DNA of 64,000 nucleotides from Oceanococcus atlanticus (GCF_002088235.1 NZ_AQQV01000001.1:434001-498000); one strand, 5' to 3'; counted from the first letter of the stretch, positions 9,191-18,044 are shown. Program-made: numbers and translations. Notes: generated by a model not told the origin, from the letters alone.

Positions 9191-10447
9191 TTACAGGAAG
9201 AAGTCGCCGTTCTCCATGCCCAGCGTCACCGCGCCATAGTTCTTGCCGAACTGATCCGGGTTGTTGGCGTAGTGACCGCGTGCGGCGAAGATGTCCATCA
9301 TCTTCTGATTGAGCACGAAATCACTGAATATGCCGCGGCCACCGCAGGCCGAGAACAGCTGGTAGGCATGCTTGGCGCAACGCTCTACAACCTGAGCTGC
9401 CTGGAAGCGGTAATGCAAACGCTGATTGATATCGTCGAGCGGCTCGCCCGCACGAATCTTGCCCATCAGCACATCAAAGTTGCGCTGCAGAACCAGCTTC
9501 ATTTCATCCACAGCAACGGCGGTTTCCGCCACCGCCATCTGGGCCGGACCCTGCTCTGCAGTCTTGTTGCCCATATTGCCAACCTGGACTTTGCCGAAGT
9601 TGACGAACTCGTTGAGCATACCTTGCAGACCGCCGATCGCAGCCGAAGACACCGCGCGCACGAAAATCTGCCCAAACGGCAATTTGTAAAGATCTGACGT
9701 GAAGGTGTCGCGACCAGGGTTGGTGCCCATGAAACCGTCGCTGGCCTTGTGCGTGCGGTATTCCGGAACAAACACGTCCTCAACAAGAATATCCTGCGAA
9801 CCGGTGCCCTTCAGGCCGATCACATGCCAGGTGTCGATCACCTTGTAATCCGACTTGGGCAGCATAAACGTGCGGTATTCCGGCGGCTGGCCTTCGGTAA
9901 AGATCAAACCGCCCAGGAAGACCCAGTCGCAGTGCTCGATACCGCTGGAAAACGCCCAACGGCCGGAGAACTTGAAACCACCTTCAACCGGCGTCACCTG
10001 CCCTTTGGGCATATAGGTTGAAGCGATCAGCACATCGGTGTCACCAGCGCCCCACACATCTTCGGCGGCTTTGGGATCGAACAGGGCAATCTGCCAGTTG
10101 TGCACCCCGATCACGCCATAGATCCAGGCGGTGGACATGCAGCCTTCAGCGATGGTCATGCAGATGTCGTAGAACACCTGCGGGTCCATTTCGTAGCCGC
10201 CATACTTTTTCGGCTGCAGCACGCGGAAGAACCCCGCGGCCTTCATTTCCGCAACGGTTTCATCCGGCACGCGACGCATTTCCGCAGCCTTGGCCGCGCG
10301 TTCGGCCAGCACCGGAACCATGTCGCGGGCACGTTGAACCAGTACTTCAGGGGTTACTTCGGACACAGAGGACTCCTCAATCTTCGCGCCCGGGGTTACG
10401 CCGCCGGTGCGCAGGCTATCGATCATTTCAGGGGTGGCAACAGACAT
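9191..10447 (-). CDS. HsaA-like flavin-dependent monooxygenase (acyl-CoA dehydrogenase fold)
   Basis: 418 residues. It belongs to the group D flavin monooxygenases related to HsaA/HpaB-type oxygenases, which hydroxylate a phenol using reduced flavin from a partner reductase. HsaA converts 3-HSA to 3,4-DHSA in steroid ring opening. Matching segments are RVPDETVAEMKAAGFFRVLQ, the GGYEMDP/YDICMTIA region, STAWIYGVIGVHNWQ and FSGRWAFSSGIEHCDWV. It has about 25 extra N-terminal residues compared with typical HsaA. An AAGGAGGCGAG ribosome-binding site supports the ATG start. With the KstD-like gene it forms a two-gene steroid-type unit; no HsaB reductase or HsaC dioxygenase is present in the window. 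Confidence 0.75.
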   Translation of the reverse strand: MSVATPEMIDSLRTGGVTPGAKIEESSVSEVTPEVLVQRARDMVPVLAERAAKAAEMRRVPDETVAEMKAAGFFRVLQPKKYGGYEMDPQVFYDICMTIAEGCMSTAWIYGVIGVHNWQIALFDPKAAEDVWGAGDTDVLIASTYMPKGQVTPVEGGFKFSGRWAFSSGIEHCDWVFLGGLIFTEGQPPEYRTFMLPKSDYKVIDTWHVIGLKGTGSQDILVEDVFVPEYRTHKASDGFMGTNPGRDTFTSDLYKLPFGQIFVRAVSSAAIGGLQGMLNEFVNFGKVQVGNMGNKTAEQGPAQMAVAETAVAVDEMKLVLQRNFDVLMGKIRAGEPLDDINQRLHYRFQAAQVVERCAKHAYQLFSACGGRGIFSDFVLNQKMMDIFAARGHYANNPDQFGKNYGAVTLGMENGDFFL

Positions 10448-10576
10448 ACTCGCCTCCTTGGTTCAGCAAATCCGGATACTTAAAAGCTCTACGCGCAAGA
10501 CGCGCATCCGGATTACGAATAAGGAAGTTTTCTCAAAGTGCGCCCGAACGGGCTTCGTCCGAAATGACTAGCGCCC

Positions 10577-11251
10577 TCAAGACGCGGCTGGCTGAATCGC
10601 AAACTCGGCCAGTTCATCCTCGCAATCATCCAACGACAGCTGGGCACCCAGAGCATGCATGGCCAGGGCGCTGATCGCGTTCATCGCGGCATCCTGACGC
10701 GTTGCGGAATGAATCCGCGCCTTGAACGCCTTGTTGACCACCATGAGATCGTCAAACAGCGCATGCAGCCCGTCCAGGCTCCAGTCGGGCTGCCCGCCGC
10801 GCTTTTCTTCCAGCATCTGGCCCAGGTAATAGGCCCCGATGAAGCGGAACAGGGTTTCCTCCACGCTCTGAAACGGTGTGTGCGTGCGCGTCAGGCCGCG
10901 CAAGCGGCCCAGCACCGGGCAGGCGCTGTTGGCCATGATCAGGCCCATCAGCGCGCTCAGCCCGCTTTGCGCATCACCATCCTTGAGAATATGCCGCTCG
11001 TTGATATCGACGATGACAAACACATCTTCGTGGGAAATGACTTCGTTGAAGGCATCCACCACCTCTTCCAGATCCACCGCTGGTGGGCAGTGCGAGACCT
11101 GATCATCACGCAGCGTGCAATTGGCGCACTTGTTTCGACTCAAACGTGTCCATTCGCCCTTGCCCGGGCGCGGTGGCGCCGGCTTGGCAATATCGATTTC
11201 GAAATCCCGCAACGTCTTGTCGTTGTGGCGAAACTGATAACTGATTTTCAT
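10577..11251 (-). CDS. Conserved hypothetical protein with Cys motif
   Basis: 224 residues from the ATG giving MKISYQF; an in-frame extension upstream is Arg-rich and unlikely. A Cys cluster C42-x2-C45-x9-C55 (KCANCTLRDDQVSHC) near the N-terminus looks metal-binding. The remainder is helical, with LSALMGLIMANSACPVLGRLR and a region containing ETLFRFIGAYYLGQML. No family name is recognised. It lies 44 bp downstream of flhB on the same strand, so it could be co-transcribed with the export-gate genes. A link to flagella is only contextual. Confidence 0.6.
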   Translation of the reverse strand: MKISYQFRHNDKTLRDFEIDIAKPAPPRPGKGEWTRLSRNKCANCTLRDDQVSHCPPAVDLEEVVDAFNEVISHEDVFVIVDINERHILKDGDAQSGLSALMGLIMANSACPVLGRLRGLTRTHTPFQSVEETLFRFIGAYYLGQMLEEKRGGQPDWSLDGLHALFDDLMVVNKAFKARIHSATRQDAAMNAISALAMHALGAQLSLDDCEDELAEFAIQPAAS

Positions 11252-11295
11252 GTCCGGTCCCGGCGCGCGAAGGCGTTGGCGCGCCGACCGCAAGG

Positions 11296-12426
11296 CTACC
11301 GCGGATCGTCCGGTTTCCAGCGATAAACATCAGGAATATCCGGATCGGGCGGTTCCCCGGCCTGAGCGGGGCGCGTGTTCAGAGCAAAGATATAGCTGAG
11401 AACCTCGGCCACGGCAAGGTAAAGCCCGGCTGGGATTTCCGCTCCGACCTCAACATGGCGGTACAGCGCCCGGGCCAGCGGAGCGATGCGCAGCTGCGGT
11501 ATGCGGTGCTCACGGGCCAGATCACGCACCACCTCGGCCATGTGGTCAGCACCCTTGGCCACCACCACCGGCGCCGCATCACCCTGCGGGTCGTAGTACA
11601 GCGCAACCGAGAAATGCGTCGGGTTGTTGATCACCACGTTGGCGCGTGCCATGTCCTGGGCCATACGCTTGCGTGACATCTCCTGCTGCATGCGCCGGAT
11701 ATGCTGTTTGACCTCGGGGCGCCCCTCGGTTTCTTTCATTTCATCGCGCACTTCCTGCAGGGTCATGCGCAGCTTCTTGCGGTGGCTGAAATACTGAAAT
11801 GGCGCATCGATCGCAGCAATCAGGGCCAGTCCGATGCACAACGCCGCCAGGGTGTAGAAACACAGCTTCAGCCCCTGCGCCATCCCGGCGCTGAGATTCT
11901 GCATACCCAGTCCGAGCACATGCTCACGCCAGGTCCACAGCACCAGCACCGCCATCCCGCCGAGCAGAACAAACTTGGCCACTGCCTTGAGCAGTTCCAT
12001 CAGCGCCTGGGCAGAGAAAATGCGCTTGATCCCGGCCAGCGGATTAAGCCGTTCAAATTTGGGCTGCAAGGCCTGGGTGGAGAAATTCCAGCCGCCCATC
12101 AACAAGGGTGCGACAAAGGCAAACACCACCCCACCGACCAGAAACGGCACGCTCCATTGCAGGCCCAGCAGCAGGGTGTCATGCAGGGCTGCGGTCATGG
12201 CTTCGGGATGCATCAACTGGCCCCGCTCCAGGCTCAGGCCGTCATGCATCAAGGCCTGAGCGCGGCGCGCAAACCATCCACCAAACATGGCTATCACCAG
12301 CACCGCCCCGGCCGTAGTGGCCAGCGTGCCGAGTTCACGCGAACGCGCGATCTCACCCTTCTCGCGCGTTTCACGCAAGCGTTTGGGGGTGGGTTCCTGG
12401 GTTTTCTCTGCAGCGCTATCAGCCAT
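11296..12426 (-). CDS. flhB: Flagellar export switch protein FlhB
   Basis: 376 residues. Inner-membrane component of the flagellar type III export gate that switches substrate from rod/hook to filament proteins. Four membrane helices lie at about 30-210. The cytoplasmic autocleavage motif NPTH is present in VVINNPTHFSVALYYD, so self-processing is expected. The N-terminus (EKTQEPTPKRLRETREKGEIARSRE, abbreviated here to its pattern) is typical. It overlaps fliR by 8 nt and is the last gene of the fliJ-to-flhB run. flhA does not follow; the next gene is the Cys-motif protein. Confidence 0.96.
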   Translation of the reverse strand: MADSAAEKTQEPTPKRLRETREKGEIARSRELGTLATTAGAVLVIAMFGGWFARRAQALMHDGLSLERGQLMHPEAMTAALHDTLLLGLQWSVPFLVGGVVFAFVAPLLMGGWNFSTQALQPKFERLNPLAGIKRIFSAQALMELLKAVAKFVLLGGMAVLVLWTWREHVLGLGMQNLSAGMAQGLKLCFYTLAALCIGLALIAAIDAPFQYFSHRKKLRMTLQEVRDEMKETEGRPEVKQHIRRMQQEMSRKRMAQDMARANVVINNPTHFSVALYYDPQGDAAPVVVAKGADHMAEVVRDLAREHRIPQLRIAPLARALYRHVEVGAEIPAGLYLAVAEVLSYIFALNTRPAQAGEPPDPDIPDVYRWKPDDPR

Positions 12427-13186
12427 AGGTCTGGCTCAGGCGTAAAAAGGCGTCGGTGATGGCCGAGGTGAACAGCCTCTGCAAGGCCGGCAGACTGAGC
12501 AGCACCAGCACCAGACCCAGCATCAGCGAGGCCGGAAAACCGATGGCAAACAGGTTCAGCGCCGGGGCGGCCCGGCTGATCACGCCGAAAGCCAGATTGA
12601 CCAGCAACAAGGCGATGATGGCCGGCAAGGCGATCTGCAGCGCGCCGGCAAACACCAGCGCGGCCCAGGCCACGGGTGCGAAAATCTGGCCCATTTCAAG
12701 CATGAGCAGGCCCGGCGGCTGATGAATCAGGCTCAGGCTGATCCACTGAATGATCTGGATATGCCCGCCGCCGGCCAGAAAAAGCAGGATGGCAAGTATC
12801 GAAAAATACTGCCCGAGCACCGGCGCACTGGAGCCATTGAGCGGATCGGTCATCTGGGCAAAACCCAGCCCCATTCCCAGTCCGATGATCTCTGCCGACA
12901 GGCGCACCATCTCGAACACCAGGGCCAGGGTAAACGCCATCAGCACACCCAGGGCAATTTCCTGCAGCACGGCCAGCCACCACGCGGCGCCCCACACTGC
13001 AGGCAAATCCAGCGGCGGCATCAGGGGTGCGATCACCACGGTGCAGGCCACCGCCAGAACCAGCCGAATGCGTCCGGCCAGCACCCCGCTGCCAAACACC
13101 GGCATGGCCATCCACAATGCGGCAATACGCAGGAATGCCCACAGATACGGGATCAGCGATTCGGCGATCTGATCCAGTGCGATCAT
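12419..13186 (-). CDS. fliR: Flagellar export gate protein FliR
   Basis: 255 residues, normal for FliR. Polytopic export-gate subunit that forms the core channel with FliP and FliQ. Recognised by MAMPVFGSGVLAGRIRLVLA, the FEMVRLSAEIIGLGMGLGFAQMTDP-type region and the GFPASLMLGLVLVLLSLP C-terminal part. The ATG giving MIALDQIAESL overlaps the fliQ stop (TGATG). A longer open frame upstream is just the fliQ region read in another frame and is rejected as coding. Confidence 0.95.
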   Translation of the reverse strand: MIALDQIAESLIPYLWAFLRIAALWMAMPVFGSGVLAGRIRLVLAVACTVVIAPLMPPLDLPAVWGAAWWLAVLQEIALGVLMAFTLALVFEMVRLSAEIIGLGMGLGFAQMTDPLNGSSAPVLGQYFSILAILLFLAGGGHIQIIQWISLSLIHQPPGLLMLEMGQIFAPVAWAALVFAGALQIALPAIIALLLVNLAFGVISRAAPALNLFAIGFPASLMLGLVLVLLSLPALQRLFTSAITDAFLRLSQTYG

Positions 13187-13455
13187 CAGCCGATCAGGTT
13201 GGGCAGATCCATGATCAGCTGGCGGGTGAAGTCCACCAGCAGGCGCAGCATCCATGGTCCGGCGATCAGAAACGCCACGCCCATGCCCAACAGCTTGGGG
13301 ATGAACGACAGGGTCATTTCCTGAATCTGCGTGGCGGCCTGGAACAGACCGACGACCAGCCCAACGCCAAGCGCGGTGAGCAGCAGCGGCGCCGACAACA
13401 TGATAGTCAGCTCCAGGGCTTGGCGCCCCATGGTCATAACGGTTTCCGGTGTCAT
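13186..13455 (-). CDS. fliQ: Flagellar export gate protein FliQ
   Basis: 89 residues, two membrane helices. FliQ packs around the FliP/FliR core of the type III export channel. Diagnostic stretches are MTPETVMTMGRQALE and VGLFQAATQIQEMTLSFIPK. It is coupled to both neighbours: a 4-nt overlap with fliP and 1 nt with fliR. Confidence 0.96.
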   Translation of the reverse strand: MTPETVMTMGRQALELTIMLSAPLLLTALGVGLVVGLFQAATQIQEMTLSFIPKLLGMGVAFLIAGPWMLRLLVDFTRQLIMDLPNLIG

Positions 13456-14186
13456 AGGGCAAAACTCGCGGTCAGCGAACCCACCACCAGCGTCCAGCCA
13501 TCCACCATCACGAACAGCATGATCTTGAACGGCAGTGAGATCAGCATGGGTGAAAGCATCATCATGCCCATGGACATCAGCACTGAGGCGATGACCAGAT
13601 CAATCACCACAAACGGAATGAACAACAGAAAGCCGATCTGGAAAGCGGTGGTCAGCTCACTGGTAACAAAAGCCGGGACCAGCACACGAAACGGAATGTC
13701 GGCCGGATCGGCGTAACCCTGGGTGTTGCCGTCCAGCTCGGAAAAACCGATCAGACTCGACTCGCGGGTTTGCGCCAGCATGAATTCACGCAACGGCACG
13801 GCAGCCGCCTGCAGCGCCGTGGGCATGTCGATCTCATCATCCAAATAGGGTTGCATGGCATCGGCGTAGACCCGCTCCAGCACCGGCCCCATGACGAAGA
13901 ACGACAACATCAACGCCAACCCCACGAGGATCTGATTGGACGGCGTCTGCCCGGTGCCCAACGCGCTGCGCAACAGTCCGAGCACGATCACGATGCGCGG
14001 AAACGCGGTCATGCTGAGCAGAATCGCAGGCAGCAGCGTGATCGCGGTCATCGCGATCAGCACTTGCAGCGACAGACTGTAGGTTTGAGCGCCATCGGCG
14101 CCCGCATCGACCGTCACTGCAGGCAAACCCGCCGCCGCGGCAGGCAGCGGCAGCAACAGCAGCAGGAGTGCAAGCAGACGCGTCAT
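13452..14186 (-). CDS. fliP: Flagellar export gate protein FliP
   Basis: 244 residues with a cleavable-type signal sequence (MTRLLALLLLLLPLPAAAA). FliP forms the pentameric core of the export channel. Characteristic segments are ILLSMTAFPRIVIVLGLLRSALGT, PSNQILVGLALMLSFFVM and the C-terminal MGMMMLSPMLISLPFKIMLFV (each given as pattern). It overlaps fliO by 4 nt at its start and fliQ by 4 nt at its stop. Confidence 0.96.
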   Translation of the reverse strand: MTRLLALLLLLLPLPAAAAGLPAVTVDAGADGAQTYSLSLQVLIAMTAITLLPAILLSMTAFPRIVIVLGLLRSALGTGQTPSNQILVGLALMLSFFVMGPVLERVYADAMQPYLDDEIDMPTALQAAAVPLREFMLAQTRESSLIGFSELDGNTQGYADPADIPFRVLVPAFVTSELTTAFQIGFLLFIPFVVIDLVIASVLMSMGMMMLSPMLISLPFKIMLFVMVDGWTLVVGSLTASFAL

Positions 14187-14482
14187 GCCGGGTTCTCGTC
14201 GCGCTCGGCCAGCACCTCACGAAAGTTTTGCGGCGGCGCATCCAGCACGTGCAGGGTGCGCACCTGACCGGGCGCAACACCGAGCACCAGATAGGTGTCG
14301 GCGGCGCGCAGCATGACCACCCGCTCGCGCGTGCCCACCGCCACGCTGGCTTCAATCTTGAGCGCATCCGAACGCGCCATGCCGCCAATCGGCATACGCT
14401 TGGCCAGCCAGGCGCAGGCGAAGATCAGCAGCACCACGGCGATCAGGCTGCCCAGCATCTGGGCCACGCTGGCGGCGTCCAT
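14183..14482 (-). CDS. fliO: Flagellar biosynthesis protein FliO
   Basis: 99 residues. FliO is a small scaffold for FliP assembly. A single N-terminal membrane helix (about 8-28, LGSLIAVVLLIFACAWLAK) is followed by a cytoplasmic SH3-like part with VGTRERVVMLRAADTYLVLGV. Sequence conservation is low in this family; the call rests on the topology and on its place between fliN and fliP. Its ATG overlaps the last base of the fliN stop. Confidence 0.88.
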   Translation of the reverse strand: MDAASVAQMLGSLIAVVLLIFACAWLAKRMPIGGMARSDALKIEASVAVGTRERVVMLRAADTYLVLGVAPGQVRTLHVLDAPPQNFREVLAERDENPA

Positions 14483-14898
14483 TATTTGAGCTTGCGGATG
14501 CGTTCGGCGGGGCTGACCACATCCAGCAGGCGCACGCCGAATTTGTCGTTGACCACCACCACCTCGCCATGCGCGATCAGGGTGCCGTTGACGAACACAT
14601 CCAGCGGTTCGCCCGCCACCCGATCCAGTTCCACCACCGAACCCTGATTGAGTTGCAGCAGATTGCGGATCGGCACCTTGGCATGGCCAACTTCCATGGA
14701 CAGGGTGATCGGCACATCCAGAATCAGATCCAGATTGACTTCCGACTCGCCCTCCTCGCTCTGCGCGAACGAGGGCGGCGTATAGCCCTCCATATCCTGG
14801 GCCGGCTGCGGGGTGTCGCTGGCCGCCTGCATGGCCTGCACCTGAGCCAGCTCTTCGGGCGACATCTGCGCCTCGGCTTGTTCGTTGCTATCGCTCAT
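14482..14898 (-). CDS. fliN: Flagellar motor switch protein FliN
   Basis: 138 residues. A C-ring protein that acts with FliM and FliG in torque switching and export-substrate docking. The SpoA/surface-presentation domain occupies about 58-135 (DVPITLSMEVGHAKVPIRNL, GSVVELDRVAGEPLDVFVNG, EVVVVNDKFGVRLLDVV). The N-terminal ~55 residues are acidic and low-complexity, as in many gammaproteobacterial FliN proteins. There are 15 bp between it and fliM. Confidence 0.96.
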   Translation of the reverse strand: MSDSNEQAEAQMSPEELAQVQAMQAASDTPQPAQDMEGYTPPSFAQSEEGESEVNLDLILDVPITLSMEVGHAKVPIRNLLQLNQGSVVELDRVAGEPLDVFVNGTLIAHGEVVVVNDKFGVRLLDVVSPAERIRKLK

Positions 14899-14913
14899 GA
14901 GAAATCCTTGTGG

Positions 14914-15897
14914 TTACTGAATCAGCGCGGGCTTGGGCCGCAGCAGCAAATCTTCGATACGCACCGCGTTGTTACCGCCGGACACACCAAACTCGCCGCG
15001 GTAGCTGGCGATGCCTTCGACTTCCAGCTCGGTCTGGCGCGGTACGCCAATCGGAATCACGTCACCCGGCTGCAGTGCCAGCAGCTCACGCAGGCTGACG
15101 CGCGGCCGCGCCAGCACACCGGCGACCGAAACCTCGGCCGATTCCAGCTGCTGCTTCATGGAGCGCGCCCAGCGATCGTCGTGATCGCCGCGGTCGCTCT
15201 GCACACCAGCGTTGAGCTGATCGCGCACTGGCTCGATCATGGAATACGGCAAGGTCACATGAACGTCGCCACCGCCACCTTCCAGCTCGACCCGGAAACG
15301 GCTCACCACCACCACCTCGGTGGGGCTCACGATGGTCGCCAGATGCGGGTTGACCTCGGACTGCAGGTATTCGAAATCGACTTTGAGTATCGGCCCCCAG
15401 GCTTCGGTCAAATCGGTGAAGGCTGCATTGAGCAGCAGCTGCACCACGCGCATCTCGGTGGGGGTAAATTCACGCCCTTCGATCTTGGCCCGGAAGCGCC
15501 CATCGCCACCGAAGAAATTGTCGACCACGGCAAACACCAGGCGCGGTTCGAACACGATCAGTGCGGTGCCGCGCAGCGGCTTAATCCGCACCAGATTGAG
15601 ATTGGTCGGCACATACAGTTTGTGCATGTACTCGGAGAACTTGAGTGACTCGACCCCGACCACCGACAGCTCGGGCGAACGTCGCAGCATGTTGAACAGG
15701 CTGACCCGGAAATGCCGGGCAAACCGTTCGTTGATCATCTCCAGGGTTGGCAGACGACCGCGCACGATGCGGTCCTGCGAGGCCAGATCCAGCGGTACCA
15801 CCTGGCCCGGCTGCGGTGGTGGATCGGTATCCACATCCCCGCTGTCCACACCGTCCAGCAGTGCGTCGATTTCGTCCTGGGAGAGTATCTCGGCCAT
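14914..15897 (-). CDS. fliM: Flagellar motor switch protein FliM
   Basis: 327 residues. Middle ring protein of the switch; it binds CheY-P through its N-terminus, seen here as ILSQDEIDALLDGV (about 4-17). The CheC-like middle domain includes FGGDGRF (the FliM GG motif) and TPTEMRVVQLLL. The SpoA domain is at the C-terminus (GVLARPRVSLRELLALQPGDVI). Two bases separate its start from the fliL stop. Confidence 0.97.
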   Translation of the reverse strand: MAEILSQDEIDALLDGVDSGDVDTDPPPQPGQVVPLDLASQDRIVRGRLPTLEMINERFARHFRVSLFNMLRRSPELSVVGVESLKFSEYMHKLYVPTNLNLVRIKPLRGTALIVFEPRLVFAVVDNFFGGDGRFRAKIEGREFTPTEMRVVQLLLNAAFTDLTEAWGPILKVDFEYLQSEVNPHLATIVSPTEVVVVSRFRVELEGGGGDVHVTLPYSMIEPVRDQLNAGVQSDRGDHDDRWARSMKQQLESAEVSVAGVLARPRVSLRELLALQPGDVIPIGVPRQTELEVEGIASYRGEFGVSGGNNAVRIEDLLLRPKPALIQ

Positions 15898-15899
15898 GG

Positions 15900-16382
15900 C
15901 TATTGCATCACGAAACTGGAGAAGTAAATTTCTTCCACCGCCAGGCCCTGCTCACGTGCATCCAAAATGGCGTTGATGGCATCCAGCACCTGTTGCTGCA
16001 GCGTCACTTTGCCTTCCAGGCTCTGCAGATCAGACGGTTTCTGGCTGCCCAACAGCAGCAGCAGATCATTGCGGATGGCCGGGTTGTGGCGTTTGACCGC
16101 TTCGATCACCGCCGCATCGCGGGCCATCAGATCGATCTCCAGCTGCAGAAAGCGGTTGCCGGCCAGGTTCACCACAAAAGCCGGGCGCAGCTCCGAATAC
16201 AGGGCCGGCGCAGGCGTGGGCTCGGCGGCTTCATCCTGACCCTGGGCCTGAGCCGGCTGCATGTACAGCATGTACCAGGCCCCGGCACCACCGCCGCCCA
16301 GCAGCAGGACCAGCAGCAGCATGATCCACAGCCAACGCGATTTCTTTTTTTTCGGCGGGGTTGCCGCTTGCTCGTCGGACAT
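15900..16382 (-). CDS. fliL: Flagellar basal body-associated protein FliL
   Basis: 160 residues. FliL is an inner-membrane protein that surrounds the stator and stabilises it under load. A Lys-rich cytoplasmic start (PPKKKKSR) is followed by a membrane helix (about 16-37) and a periplasmic SPFH-like domain with LRPAFVVNLAGNRFLQLEIDLM. The C-terminus ends in IYFSSFVMQ, the family-typical ending. A sigma54 element lies 34 bp upstream, so fliL probably heads the fliLMNOPQR-flhB operon. Confidence 0.93.
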   Translation of the reverse strand: MSDEQAATPPKKKKSRWLWIMLLLVLLLGGGGAGAWYMLYMQPAQAQGQDEAAEPTPAPALYSELRPAFVVNLAGNRFLQLEIDLMARDAAVIEAVKRHNPAIRNDLLLLLGSQKPSDLQSLEGKVTLQQQVLDAINAILDAREQGLAVEEIYFSSFVMQ

Positions 16383-16415
16383 CAGACACAGGCTCGGAGA
16401 ATGTATGGGCTCTAG

Positions 16416-16431
16416 GGCAATGCCCGTGCCA
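16416..16431 (-). promoter_or_regulatory. Sigma54 promoter before fliL
   Basis: On the minus strand the sequence reads TGGCACGGGCATTGCC, which fits TGGCAC-N5-TTGC with the -24 GG and -12 GC at the correct spacing. It lies in the 86-bp gap between fliK and fliL. RpoN and FleQ are encoded in the same cluster, so FleQ-dependent control is likely. Confidence 0.75.
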
Positions 16432-16468
16432 CGCCCCGAAATACCTCAGCAGACGTCCTGATCCCTTG

Positions 16469-17611
16469 TCAGGCGTACAGATCCAGACCGTCGGCCGGCC
16501 CCACCAGATGCTGTGTTGTCGGAATTTTGACGTCGTCGTCGTGGCCCGTTTGCATTGCCCCCGACGGGGTGTCGGTATTCTGGCGCTGGGCCTGATCACG
16601 CACCGAGACATCCAGACGCGCCAGCTGCATACCGGCCTCGCCCAGGCGCTCACGCAGCTGCATGATCTGCTCGCCGACGGCACGCCGGGCGGCTTCATTG
16701 TCGACCGTGATGTTCAATTCCAGGCGCTTACCGTCCTGCTCCATCTGCAAATCCAGCGCACCCAGTTCGGCCGGGTGCAAAGAGATGCGCACCTCGGCCT
16801 GATCCGCGCCCTGATGGCGTATCGTCGCCACCGCATGCTGGGCCAGATCCTGGACCGGAACGCTGGGCGGCATGGCGGCTGCGGTCGGCGTTACAGCCTG
16901 GCCGGCCAATGCGCTTGGCGCCGCCGTGGGCGCAGTCGGCACCACATTGCTCGCACTGCCGCCGCTCAACGGCGACGGCGACACACGCTCAAGATCCTGG
17001 GCCTGAACCTGCAGCGGTTCAGGCATTGGCGCATCCTCCGGCACAGCCTCAGGCCGGAGCGCTGCTGTCGGCGCCAGCTCGGCTTGGGCATCGGCCGCGT
17101 TATCGGCAGCCCCACGCGCGCTGGCGCTGCTCAACGCCGCCGCGTCAGCACCCGACAACGGCTTGGATGGCCCCACGGCTGGTGAGGGATGCACGGCATC
17201 AACCTGCTCCGCCGGCAGACCCAGCGGCGACATCACGTCGACCGCGGTATCCGCGACGATGTCGGTCGCAGCTGGCTCCGGCAGTTGATCAAGCACCGGC
17301 GTCTTTGGCGCGTACCCCTGCCCGTTGTCAGCAGCCTCTGCAGGCAAGCTTGTTGCCGCGCCGACCTGCTCCAGCAGCCAGCCCGGCAAGGGTGGCTGCG
17401 CAACATCGCTGTCGGTGGCTTCGGTTTCTGTGGCCGCTGCGTCCTGTGCAGCAGTCAGCTCGCCCAGATAGGCCTGCAAAGGCAGTTCCGGCAGGCTGAC
17501 CAGCTGCATCAGTCCGGAGAACGCGTCAACGCCCTCGGCATCGCCCGCCGAGGTCACCTGTTCAGCGCTCCTGAGCGCCGGTCGCAAGGCATCCAGCATA
17601 CCCTCAAGCAT
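16469..17611 (-). CDS. fliK: Flagellar hook-length control protein FliK
   Basis: 380 residues from the chosen start. FliK measures hook length and triggers the FlhB substrate switch. The long N-terminal and middle region is low-complexity and rich in Ala, Pro, Asp and Glu, as in FliK rulers. The conserved C-terminal Flg_hook domain is clear: VRISLHPAELGALDLQM, LELNITVDNEAARRAVGEQ and LRERLGEAGMQLARLDVSV. I take ATG at 17611 (MLEGMLDAL), overlapping the end of fliJ by 8 nt; a 13-residue upstream extension has no support. Confidence 0.9.
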   Translation of the reverse strand: MLEGMLDALRPALRSAEQVTSAGDAEGVDAFSGLMQLVSLPELPLQAYLGELTAAQDAAATETEATDSDVAQPPLPGWLLEQVGAATSLPAEAADNGQGYAPKTPVLDQLPEPAATDIVADTAVDVMSPLGLPAEQVDAVHPSPAVGPSKPLSGADAAALSSASARGAADNAADAQAELAPTAALRPEAVPEDAPMPEPLQVQAQDLERVSPSPLSGGSASNVVPTAPTAAPSALAGQAVTPTAAAMPPSVPVQDLAQHAVATIRHQGADQAEVRISLHPAELGALDLQMEQDGKRLELNITVDNEAARRAVGEQIMQLRERLGEAGMQLARLDVSVRDQAQRQNTDTPSGAMQTGHDDDVKIPTTQHLVGPADGLDLYA

Positions 17612-18044
17612 CGGCCAGCCTCGGCCCCAGACTGCGCAGAGCAAAATCATCCAGCGTGCGTTGTTCCAGGCGACGCACCTGGGTGTGCTGCGCCTTGATG
17701 CGCTTATCTTTCAGTGCACCGAGCGCCTCAAGCCGCTGACGTTTGTGCTGCCAGTGAGTGCACAGTTTCTCCGTGCTCTGGCGGGCCTCGCGTACGACTT
17801 GGCTCTGCTGCGCAATAGCCTCTCGCAGGCGCTCTGAAAACCGGCTGTGATTGAGCAGCACGCTGGCTGCGACACCGCCGCCCAGGCGCGCCGGACCATA
17901 GTCATTCAGGTAGTTCTGCAACTCGCTGAGTTGCTGGCGATGACGCTCTAGCTGCTGCTGCGCCGCATGCCAACGGGACTGGGCCTGCTGTTCCTGCAAC
18001 TGCGCATGGCGCAGCAGACTGTCGAGCTGTTCGGGACGGGCCAC
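17604..18044 (-). CDS. fliJ: Flagellar export chaperone FliJ
   Basis: 146 residues from a GTG start. FliJ is an almost wholly helical coiled-coil protein that connects the FliI ATPase with FlhA in the export apparatus. The sequence is Gln/Arg/Leu-rich throughout with an N-terminal PEQLDSLLRHAQLQEQQAQ pattern. I chose GTG at 18044 because GGTGGAG lies about 6 nt upstream; another GTG 12 nt earlier has no good ribosome-binding site. It is separated from fliI by more than 6 kb here, whereas the two are normally adjacent. Confidence 0.85.
   Translation of the reverse strand: MARPEQLDSLLRHAQLQEQQAQSRWHAAQQQLERHRQQLSELQNYLNDYGPARLGGGVAASVLLNHSRFSERLREAIAQQSQVVREARQSTEKLCTHWQHKRQRLEALGALKDKRIKAQHTQVRRLEQRTLDDFALRSLGPRLADA

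Noticed and set aside
7697-9697. 666-codon plus-strand open frame
   Set aside because: Antisense to the KstD-like gene and the end of the HsaA-like gene, both of which have clear family motifs.
13187-13462. N-terminal extension of fliR to 347 residues
   Set aside because: The extra 92 residues are the fliQ region in another frame; the normal FliR start at 13186 is coupled to the fliQ stop.
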